Assembly: GCA_022360075.1 (NCBI GenBank)
Contig: JAKSDN010001012.1
Location: forward strand, 1-22,583
DNA from: Kiloniellales bacterium
GTDB lineage: Bacteria; Pseudomonadota; Alphaproteobacteria; Kiloniellales; JAKSDN01
Length of the DNA stretch: 22,583 nt
Reading direction: 5' to 3'
Positions 16,713 to 22,583 of this stretch are shown here, one piece after another. Position numbers and translations under genes: made by a program. The notes under the pieces are model-generated. The model worked only from the letters and a program-made list of their open reading frames with translations, was not told the origin of the DNA and ran no database searches. Within the stretch, counting starts at the first letter, position 1. Each line of letters begins with the position of its first letter.

Positions 16713-17498
16713 CTAGGCCGCGCCGCGCCAGATCCGCCCCTGGTCGGTGGCCACCTGCCAGAGCTCTTCCTTGTGGGTCTGGCTGTAGCTGAGCAGGTCT
16801 TCGATCTCGGCGAAGCAGGGCTGCCTGACACCGTGGTAGTTGACCGTCGGTCCCAGTGGCTCGAAGTGCAGGCCGAAGCGCCGTATGAGCCGGATCAGCG
16901 AGGGCTCCATCACGGCGAAGAGGTGCGTGACGTCCCGCTCGGCGCTCATCTGCAGGCAAGCCCTGAGAAGGCCAAGGGTGATGTGCGGCATGCGCCTGCG
17001 CTCGTTGCGCACCGGAAGCGGCGTCACGCCTTCCGGCTTGGTCTCGCCGTAGAGCGTATCGCCCAGGCGCCGGCGGAACTGCTTCGATATCGCGAAGCGC
17101 GAAACCTCGGCGCTGCTGTGCAAGGGGATGCGCTTGGAGTCGGTCACCAGGGGGTGCCGGCAGACCTCCTGGATCGGAAAGCTCGTCGAGAGCGCCTCCG
17201 GATCCGGTAGGATCAGCCGGACCGCACCGGCCACCTCGCCGCTGGGGCGATGGCGGATCAGACTATGCGCGGCCTGCGTGTCGTAGCCGTCGGTTTCGAG
17301 GCCTTCGGGGTTTTCAGCCGGGTCCTCGAAGGGGTTCTCCACGCAGTAGACCTGGTAGCGGAGACGATAGACCTGCTCGATCTGTTCCGGCGTGTCGGCC
17401 TGTATGACCTCGAACCAGCGATTGAAGGAATCGGCGGCGCTCGGTTCGGCCTGGGGAGGAATGGGGATCTGCGCCACTTCGCTGTGCGCTAAAAGCAT
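16713..17498 (-). CDS. PEP-CTERM/exosortase system-associated acyltransferase (LuxI-like)
   Basis: A 261-residue GNAT-fold protein matching the acyltransferase family found only with PEP-CTERM/exosortase systems and related to autoinducer synthases. The LuxI-type pattern is visible in order: RYQVY (R47), E68-x-D70-x-x-D73 in LETDGYD, R94 in GAVRLI, and E131-x-S-R134 in AEVSRFAI. It is longer than LuxI (about 200 residues) because of a C-terminal extension. The family's reaction is not established; it probably transfers an acyl chain from acyl-ACP or acyl-CoA to an amine. The ATG is preceded by AGAGG. It is a single gene on the minus strand with its own long upstream region, downstream of the glycosyltransferase group. 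Confidence 0.88.
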   Translation of the reverse strand: MLLAHSEVAQIPIPPQAEPSAADSFNRWFEVIQADTPEQIEQVYRLRYQVYCVENPFEDPAENPEGLETDGYDTQAAHSLIRHRPSGEVAGAVRLILPDPEALSTSFPIQEVCRHPLVTDSKRIPLHSSAEVSRFAISKQFRRRLGDTLYGETKPEGVTPLPVRNERRRMPHITLGLLRACLQMSAERDVTHLFAVMEPSLIRLIRRFGLHFEPLGPTVNYHGVRQPCFAEIEDLLSYSQTHKEELWQVATDQGRIWRGAA

Positions 17499-17618
17499 AC
17501 TCTGCCTCTATGAGGATTGGGTCCATAGTTCAAGCGTCACGAAGGGCGGTCGATTAGTGGCAGGTACAGACTATTCGACAGTTCTTACATTCACGTTAAT
17601 AGAAAATTTGTAATCTGA

Positions 17619-17634
17619 ACTAGTATTGTCTAGT
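17619..17634. promoter_or_regulatory. Dyad/direct-repeat element upstream of the acyltransferase
   Basis: The stretch holds an inverted repeat ACTAG-N6-CTAGT. It overlaps a direct repeat of CTAGTATT (17620-17627 and 17630-17637) with a 10-bp, one-helical-turn period. It sits about 120 bases upstream of the acyltransferase start in an AT-rich stretch. The regulator-binding role is inferred from symmetry and position. Confidence 0.35.
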
Positions 17635-17758
17635 ATTTGATCTAAGTCTTCCGAGCTTTTTACGTGGTTCGGCTGCCGGCTCGCAGTTTCGGCTTACCTT
17701 CGTCACTGCCTGGCTCGGAGAGAATCTCTAGAGTTCGATGATTTGTTACCATTGAGTT

Positions 17759-17844
17759 GTCATCACCGGGCTCGACCCGGTGATCCAGAGTGGCGTTTGG
17801 GTCAAGCGATGCCTGGATCGCCGGATCAAGTCCGGCAACGACGA
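17759..17844. repeat. REP-like inverted pair
   Basis: Two related palindromic units face each other. The first (17759-17788) contains CACCGGGCTCGACCCGGTG. The second (17813-17844) contains GCCGGATCAAGTCCGGC and aligns to the reverse complement of the first, sharing GTC, CCGG-CT-GA-CCGG and GATCCAG. Such units are very common between genes in alphaproteobacterial chromosomes. Each unit can form a stem-loop and the pair can form a larger one, perhaps ending or stabilising the glycosyltransferase transcript. No other clear feature is seen in the rest of 17499-17903. Confidence 0.75.
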
Positions 17845-17903
17845 GTGGGAGGGGGCTCCCTCCAAGCTCTTTGTTCTGAAAGCAATCATTCTCGGTCAGG
17901 CTC

Positions 17904-19097
17904 TCAGCCGGCGGAGCTGGCGGACATCCGCTCGTCCAGGACGTCACCGAATAGCCGTAGCTGGCCTTGCGTGGTCGTGTCCCAGCTAAAGCCCGTGGCA
18001 TAGCGGCGGGTTTCCTCGCGGGTGGGCGGATCAGCCAGAAGCCGGGTGATGGCTGCGGCAATCGCTTCGGGTGTGCGCTCCTCGAACAGCACGCCCGCCG
18101 CCCGTTCGGCGACGACCTCGGGGGTGCCCCAGATGTTCGAGGCGGCAACCGGCGTGCCGCAGGCCATGGCCTCGAGCAGGACGTTGGCCCAACCCTCGCG
18201 GCTCGATGCCAGGACCAGGACGTCGGCGGCCCGGTAATGCTCGGCCATGCGGGCGTGGGCGACGCTGCCCAGCAGACGGACCCGCTCGGCGAGCCCGAGC
18301 GAGGCGATCAGGGCTTCGAGGGCCGGGCGCTCCGGGCCTTCGCCGACCACGACCAGGCCCGCCTCCGGCAGGTGGGCCATGGCGCGGATCACCAGGTCGT
18401 GGCCCTTGCGCGGGATCAGGTGACCGGCGGACAGGAGCAGCGGGCCGGAGAGACCGAGCGAGGCGCGAAGATCGGCGCCCGGTCCTGGCGTGAAGAGCTC
18501 CAGATCGACGCCGTTGGAGAGCACACGGACCTTCTCGCCGGCGACGCCGAGACGGACGAGCTCGTCCTTCAGGGCCTGGCAGACCGTGATCAGCCCGTCG
18601 GCACGCGCGGCGGCCCATTGAATCATGCGGCGGGGCAGGGCATAGCGGGGGATCAGGTTGAGGTCCGTTCCCCGGGCGGTGATGACGAGCGGTTTGGCGA
18701 GATCCCGGGCCAACATGGCGGCGGCGACGCCGTCCGGATAGAAATAGTGCGCGTCGATCAGATCGAAGCTGAGGCCCCGCGCCATGAGGCGCCCGAGGGC
18801 CGGTTTCACGGCGGCGTACATGAGGAGCGGCGCCGCCGTCATCCCGACCTTGGGAATCAGGGGATAGCGCGGGTGATGGACCCGCAGCCCGTGCCGCTCC
18901 TCGCTCCGCGGCGCCTTGGCGAAGGTGGCGTAGCTGCCGAAGGCCTCAGAGCGAAAGGGAAACCAGGGGACTGGGGCGATAACGCTGGCTTCGAGCCGGC
19001 CCGTTTCGACCACCTTGCGCAGACGGTTCTCGACGAACACGCCGTGATTGGGCTGTGCGGCGTTCGGGTAGAGCGTGCTGAATGTCAGGATCTTCAC
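17904..19097 (-). CDS. GT4-family glycosyltransferase
   Basis: A 397-residue GT-B fold retaining glycosyltransferase. The N-terminal acceptor domain starts MKILTFSTLYPNAAQPNHGVF, a typical GT4 opening. The C-terminal donor domain has the phosphate-binding GHLIPRKGHD stretch and a complete EX7E motif (REGWANVLLEAMACGTPV). It should add a sugar from an NDP-sugar to the growing polysaccharide on the cytoplasmic side of the inner membrane. The start is GTG without a clear ribosome site, 37 bases after the preceding glycosyltransferase stop, so it is likely the last gene of the sugar-transferase operon. Donor and acceptor sugars cannot be predicted. Confidence 0.88.
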   Translation of the reverse strand: MKILTFSTLYPNAAQPNHGVFVENRLRKVVETGRLEASVIAPVPWFPFRSEAFGSYATFAKAPRSEERHGLRVHHPRYPLIPKVGMTAAPLLMYAAVKPALGRLMARGLSFDLIDAHYFYPDGVAAAMLARDLAKPLVITARGTDLNLIPRYALPRRMIQWAAARADGLITVCQALKDELVRLGVAGEKVRVLSNGVDLELFTPGPGADLRASLGLSGPLLLSAGHLIPRKGHDLVIRAMAHLPEAGLVVVGEGPERPALEALIASLGLAERVRLLGSVAHARMAEHYRAADVLVLASSREGWANVLLEAMACGTPVAASNIWGTPEVVAERAAGVLFEERTPEAIAAAITRLLADPPTREETRRYATGFSWDTTTQGQLRLFGDVLDERMSASSAG

Positions 19098-19134
19098 GCG
19101 CAGGGCGGCCCGTTTGGCGGTCTCGTTTTACCGA

Positions 19135-20322
19135 TCACGGCAGAGCCGCGAGGCTTTGCTCGAACAGGGCGCGGTAGCTCTCGGCCATGCCTTCGAGCGT
19201 GTAGCGGTCCGTCGCGCGCGAACGGTTCTCCGCCCCGAGGCGTTTGCGCAGGGTCCTGTCGTCGAGCAGCCGTGCGAGACCGTCGACAAAGCCATGCTCG
19301 TCATCCTTGCCGACGACGAAGGCCTTGTTCGCCGGGGCGACGATCCGCCCGATGTCGCCCACGTCTGTCGCCGCGACGGGCAGACCGCTGGCCATCGCCT
19401 GGACCAGGCCGTTCGGCATTTGTTCGGTGTCGGAAGACATGGCATAGACGTCGAGCCAAGGCAGGACGGCGTGGACCTGGTCGCTGTGTCCCGGCAGGTG
19501 GACCCGGTCGGCGACGCCGAGTTCCCGGGCCGTTTGGTGAAGACTCTCGCGCTCCGGCCCGTCGCCCAGGATAACCAGCTTTGCGCGCCGGTCCCGCGTG
19601 GCCTGTGCGAAGACTCGCAGAAGCCGCTTCAAGTTCTTTTCGGGGCGCAAGGGTGCCGCTGTCCCAACCAGGAGGTCTCCGACACCGGGATCCGGCAGCA
19701 GCGGCGGACGGGGCAGGCGCGCGCGGTCCGGGTTGAAGCGCGTGCAGTCCACGCCGTTGGGGACGTGAAGGATCTTGTCGGCCGGGACCCGCCAGCGTCG
19801 TTTCGCGATCTCGACCAGCACAAACGAGGGGACCACGAGCCGATGGATGCCCCGAAGCGCGAGCCGGCGGAAATAAACCCGCCTCGCCTTTTGGCCCGAC
19901 GCCTCGTCGGGCCCGAAGCCGCTTTCGAGGTGAATGCGGGTCCCGAGGGAATGCAGGCCGTGGGCCAAGGTCCACTCGATAGCGCCCCAGTTGTAGGTCA
20001 GCAGCAGGTCCGGCTTCAGCGCCTTGAGCATCTGCCGATATCTCAACAGCCGCACGGGCAGCGAGCCTTGCTTATCGGGACTCGGCGCCAGCGTGGCGTC
20101 TACGCCCGAGTCGATCCGGCTGGCGCAGCCGCTTCGGCCGTCCAAGGGCAGGATCGTGTGGCGGTAGCCGGCGCCCAAACGGTTCATGACGTCGGACATG
20201 CGGATTTGAACGCCGCCGGCATCGAAGGTCGGAAAGACGTGCACCAAATGGCGGACCTTGCCGCCGGGCTTCGGCGCGTCGCCTGCGGTCGACTTCGCCT
20301 GCGCTCGGACCGCCTGTCCCAT
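19135..20322 (-). CDS. GT4-family glycosyltransferase, PEP-CTERM/EpsH1-associated type
   Basis: A 395-residue GT-B glycosyltransferase. The N-terminal HLVHVFPTFDAGGVQIRMSDVMNRL resembles the sugar transferases tied to EpsH1/XrtA loci. The donor domain shows GTAAPLRPEKNLKRLL and VPNGVDCTRFNP. The usual EX7E motif reads E300-QMPNGLV-Q308, so its second Glu is replaced by Gln. The ATG at 20322 has AGAAGGA four bases upstream. A TTG at 20424 would add 34 low-complexity residues and overlap the sugar transferase gene by 22 bases. It lies between the sugar transferase and the second GT4 gene on the same strand, as expected for enzymes extending one repeat unit. Sequence elsewhere looks intact. Confidence 0.85.
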   Translation of the reverse strand: MGQAVRAQAKSTAGDAPKPGGKVRHLVHVFPTFDAGGVQIRMSDVMNRLGAGYRHTILPLDGRSGCASRIDSGVDATLAPSPDKQGSLPVRLLRYRQMLKALKPDLLLTYNWGAIEWTLAHGLHSLGTRIHLESGFGPDEASGQKARRVYFRRLALRGIHRLVVPSFVLVEIAKRRWRVPADKILHVPNGVDCTRFNPDRARLPRPPLLPDPGVGDLLVGTAAPLRPEKNLKRLLRVFAQATRDRRAKLVILGDGPERESLHQTARELGVADRVHLPGHSDQVHAVLPWLDVYAMSSDTEQMPNGLVQAMASGLPVAATDVGDIGRIVAPANKAFVVGKDDEHGFVDGLARLLDDRTLRKRLGAENRSRATDRYTLEGMAESYRALFEQSLAALP

Positions 20323-20402
20323 CTTGTCCTTCTCGCTGTTTCCGGCTTGGGCCGCATGGGGCAGCCGGGCCTTCCCGCTGCCAGAGGCACGCTGGGCCGC
20401 GG

Positions 20403-21791
20403 CTATCTGACGCCGACCGGCCAAAGAATGACCCGAACGGTCTGAAGAACGATGAAGACGTCGATCAGGATGCTGTAGTGCTTGATGTAATAGAGGTCGT
20501 ACTGAAGCTTCTTGCGGGCTCCCTCGACCGACGCGCCGTAGATGTAGTTGAGCTGGGCCCAGCCCGTGATGCCCGGCTTAACCCGGTGACGCTCGTTGTA
20601 GTAGGGAATGGACTCGGTCAGCTCGGCGACGAACTCCGGCCGCTCGGGGCGGGGGCCGACGAAGCTCATCTCGCCGCGCAAGACGTTCAGGATCTGGGGC
20701 GTCTCGTCGATCCGGATCTTGCGGATGACCGCACCGAGAACGGTCGTCCGGGGATCGTTCTTGGCGGCCCAGACGGCCTCTCCGTCGGCCTCGGCGTTCA
20801 CGTGCATGCTGCGGAACTTGATGATCTTGAAGGTCCGGCCGTTCTGGCCGACGCGCTCCTGGCGATAGAAGACGGGCAAGCCGCTCTCGATGCAGATGGC
20901 GATCGCCGTCGCCGCCATGAGCGGCATGAAGAGGATCAGGCAGATGATGCTGACCACGATGTCGAAGGCGCGCTTCACCAGTTGCTGGAGATTCCCGCCG
21001 GGAAAGCCATCGGAGAAGATGAACCAGCTCGGACGAAGCGCCTCGAGATCGACGCTGCCGGTCTCGCGCTCCAAGAAGGTGTTGTAGTCGAGGATCGGGG
21101 TGCCCGAGAGCTTGCAGTCCAGCAGGTCGTCCAGCGGCGCCTGGCCGCGCCGGTCACTCAGCGCCACGACGATTTCGTTGACGTTGTACTCGTCGACCAG
21201 CTCCACCAGGGACCGGGTCTTGGCGATGATTCGCATCGGCGCCACCTTCGGCGGGCCGGTGCCGATGTCCAAGAACCCGACGCAATTGAAGCCGTAGGCC
21301 GAACCGGAGCGCTCCAGCGCATCGATCTGGGCGGCGTGCTCGCCGGTGCCGACGACCAGGACGCGGCGCTTCAAGAGGTCGTTGTCGATGATGTTGACGA
21401 AGGCATAGCGCAGCAGGAGGAAGCCCGCGAGGGACACGCCGAGCGATATCGCCAGTGCGCTGCGCCAGACCGTCAGGGAGGGCCAGACGTAGAAGATGAC
21501 GGAGAACACGACGAAGCTGATCGCGAGGCCGACGACGATTCGGCTGAGGACATCGACCGACCGCAGGGCATAGCGGCCATCGTAGAGGCCGACGGCGAAG
21601 ATCGTGCTCACCAGAACGAAGGTGTAGACGAGGGCCTGCCCGAGATGCGTGGAGACGACCGAGGTAAAGTCATGGAAGTTGGCCCAGCGGAAGAAAATGC
21701 CTGCGTAGTAGGCAACCAGAAAGAGCAATGCCTCGCCGGACAGTAGCACGGCGAAGGGCTTAGAGAAGTGGTTGCTGAGAACGCGGATCAC
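20403..21791 (-). CDS. Polyprenyl-phosphate sugar-1-phosphate transferase, XrtA/PEP-CTERM-associated
   Basis: A 462-residue initiating enzyme for exopolysaccharide that transfers a sugar-1-phosphate from an NDP-sugar to undecaprenyl phosphate in the inner membrane. Four N-terminal membrane spans (about 12-135) are followed by a Rossmann-like CoA-binding region (RRVLVVGTGEHAAQI), one more hydrophobic segment (about 272-294) and the catalytic bacterial sugar transferase domain. Catalytic-domain motifs are KFRSMHVNAE, DETPQILNVLRGEMSFVGPRPERPEFV (about 362-388, shown here in parts) and RHRVKPGITGWAQLNY (401-416). The overall layout matches the family usually found beside exosortase A. The start is GTG with a modest GGTGAG ribosome site. 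It is the first gene of a minus-strand group with the two glycosyltransferases. Confidence 0.9.
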   Translation of the reverse strand: MIRVLSNHFSKPFAVLLSGEALLFLVAYYAGIFFRWANFHDFTSVVSTHLGQALVYTFVLVSTIFAVGLYDGRYALRSVDVLSRIVVGLAISFVVFSVIFYVWPSLTVWRSALAISLGVSLAGFLLLRYAFVNIIDNDLLKRRVLVVGTGEHAAQIDALERSGSAYGFNCVGFLDIGTGPPKVAPMRIIAKTRSLVELVDEYNVNEIVVALSDRRGQAPLDDLLDCKLSGTPILDYNTFLERETGSVDLEALRPSWFIFSDGFPGGNLQQLVKRAFDIVVSIICLILFMPLMAATAIAICIESGLPVFYRQERVGQNGRTFKIIKFRSMHVNAEADGEAVWAAKNDPRTTVLGAVIRKIRIDETPQILNVLRGEMSFVGPRPERPEFVAELTESIPYYNERHRVKPGITGWAQLNYIYGASVEGARKKLQYDLYYIKHYSILIDVFIVLQTVRVILWPVGVR

Positions 21792-22164
21792 GGCTCACCG
21801 GCTCAGAGTTCGGAACAAAAAGGGCTCAAGCTCAACCGCTGCTCGAATTTGATCAACTTTAGGTTGGTCAACGTCAGCCATTTGTATCAGACACATATGG
21901 CACATGTCCGGTCGGTCGGGGAACCTTATTCTGACCATGATTGACAAATTATTGCGCCGCAGCAGGCGTGCTTCTGTCCTCAACGCGCCTGTTGGCGTGC
22001 GAATGCCGCGTAAGCGCCGCGGCGTCAGCGGACCCGAACGGCCGCTTTTGACCTTTGCGCCCAAATCGCCACGGCCAATCCTTGGTTTCAACCATCCGAC
22101 AGGAAGTCTCTCTACTAAAGGTAGTATACACCGAGGGCCTGATCGGAGGCTAGGGCCGTTCTGT

Positions 22165-22184
22165 CACCCAGACAGTTCTGGGTG
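22165..22184. other. Perfect 8-bp stem-loop
   Basis: CACCCAGA and TCTGGGTG enclose the loop CAGT. A moderately T-rich stretch (CTTGTTCT) follows on the plus strand. It may be a weak terminator or a protein-binding dyad; nothing around it decides between these. Confidence 0.4.
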
Positions 22185-22276
22185 CTTGTTCTGGCCCGAC
22201 CCGTCGAGGGGTACCGCGGCCTCAAATTTGGCGTGGTTTGGTTTAGAGAAATTAACTAGTCTGGCACTAGCATCGT

Positions 22277-22286
22277 GGGGGGGGGG
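22277..22286 (+). repeat. Run of ten G
   Basis: A homopolymer of ten G in the intergenic region, 139 bases before the last gene. Such tracts can change length by slippage and are also a common place for sequencing error. Confidence 0.7.
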
Positions 22287-22425
22287 CAGTCAAAGAGGGA
22301 GTCGGTCCTTGCCGTCAGGTTGACAAGATTGTGTCCTTTGCGTGCTTTGTGATATGTAGGCCGCAAAGCTCTGTAGAATAACCGAAGTCTTCGTCCTGCC
22401 AGACCGCTCGAATACGTCCGCAACG

Positions 22426-22583
22426 ATGGCGATGGTGTCAAACAAGTTGTCAGGCTATCGTCATTCCGATTGCCGACGGCATTTTTTACTTGTCGGCTTG
22501 GCGCCGCTCGCCTTCGGCGTTTCGCTCATCGCCTGGTCCGCGGCCACACTGGCCGAGCCCATGAGTCGGAAGGCCCTCGACGA
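22426..22583 (+). CDS. Start of a secreted or membrane protein, truncated by the window edge
   Basis: An open frame runs from ATG 22426 to the end of the window with no stop. Its first residues are MAMVSNKLSGYRHSDCRRHF, followed by a hydrophobic segment (LLVGLAPLAFGVSLIAW) and SAATLAEP, which looks like a signal peptide or first membrane span. From about 22489 onward nearly every codon ends in G or C, as in the other genes here, supporting real coding. No clear ribosome site is seen; ATG 22432 or GTG 22435 are equally possible starts. The family cannot be recognised from 52 residues. It is divergent from the sugar transferase, a position where polysaccharide export genes are often found, but that is only context. 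Confidence 0.55.
   Translation, partial: MAMVSNKLSGYRHSDCRRHFLLVGLAPLAFGVSLIAWSAATLAEPMSRKALD

Larger units (their letters stand above)
21792..22425. other. 634-bp intergenic region, divergent promoters expected
   Basis: No convincing gene is found; open frames on both strands lack coding-type third-position bias and ribosome sites. It separates the minus-strand sugar transferase from a plus-strand gene starting near 22426. It holds a perfect hairpin (22165-22184), a G10 run (22277-22286) and an isolated TTGACA (22320-22325) without a matching -10 box. No sigma-54 site with correct spacing was found. Confidence 0.5.

Noticed and set aside
17743..17850. Repeats near 17759-17844 considered as a CRISPR array or attachment site
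   Set aside because: Only two inverted palindromic units, with no spacer-repeat periodicity and no integrase or cas gene nearby.
17967..19574. A 535-codon plus-strand frame opposite the two glycosyltransferases
   Set aside because: It spans two well-supported genes on the other strand and has antisense-type composition.
20478..21746. A 422-codon plus-strand frame opposite the sugar transferase
   Set aside because: Antisense to a gene with complete catalytic motifs; Asp/Glu/Val/Gly-rich with no domain.
22260..22275. TGGCAC near 22262 as a sigma-54 -24 box
   Set aside because: The -12 position 10 bases on reads GT, not GC, and there is no TTGC.
21904..22323. A 139-codon plus-strand frame in the right intergenic region
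   Set aside because: No third-position GC bias, no ribosome site and an unlikely composition; it crosses the G10 tract.
1..22583. Search for tRNA, rRNA, transposase or phage genes
   Set aside because: No recognisable tRNA cloverleaf, rRNA segment, transposase or integrase was seen; a covariance-model scan would be needed to exclude small RNAs.

Overview
The window looks like a piece of a GC-rich alphaproteobacterial chromosome, perhaps Rhodospirillales-like. This rests on the high GC content, strong G/C preference at third codon positions, a REP-like palindromic pair of a type common between alphaproteobacterial genes, and the gene content. No species can be named. The unifying theme is the PEP-CTERM/exosortase (XrtA, or EpsH1) system, which couples surface or exopolysaccharide production to sorting of proteins with a C-terminal PEP-CTERM tail. 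The exosortase itself is not in this window.

Left part (1-7618): a complete PEP-CTERM protein gene lies behind a well-formed sigma-54 (-24/-12) promoter and ends in a strong intrinsic terminator. A membrane fatty-acid desaturase follows on the same strand. Converging on it are a VAO/PCMH-type flavoprotein oxidase and, upstream of that, a very long TPR lipoprotein (PrsT).

Centre (7619-16651): a 490-bp divergent regulatory region separates prsT from prsK-prsR. These encode a membrane histidine kinase and a sigma-54 activator with an intact GAFTGA loop, and the two genes overlap by 4 bp. On the same strand, after a strong hairpin and a weaker sigma-54-like site, come an RND/MMPL membrane transporter, a LolA-like periplasmic protein overlapping it by 4 bp, and a DUF1302-like outer-membrane beta-barrel. 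Together these could form an inner membrane-periplasm-outer membrane path for a hydrophobic molecule.

Right part (16713-22583): on the minus strand lie a polyprenyl-phosphate sugar transferase (XrtA-associated type), two GT4 glycosyltransferases and, after a 400-bp gap holding a REP-like inverted pair, the exosortase-associated acyltransferase. That acyltransferase keeps the residue pattern of LuxI-type acyl-homoserine-lactone synthases. A 634-bp gene-free stretch then leads to the start of a secreted or membrane protein cut off by the window edge.

Working model (inference): PrsK senses an envelope signal and activates PrsR, which drives sigma-54 promoters such as the one at 95-110. The sugar transferase and glycosyltransferases begin and extend a polysaccharide, PrsT supports its assembly, and the PEP-CTERM protein is the sorted cargo. 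The RND cassette, desaturase, oxidase and acyltransferase suggest a lipid or small-molecule branch attached to the system.
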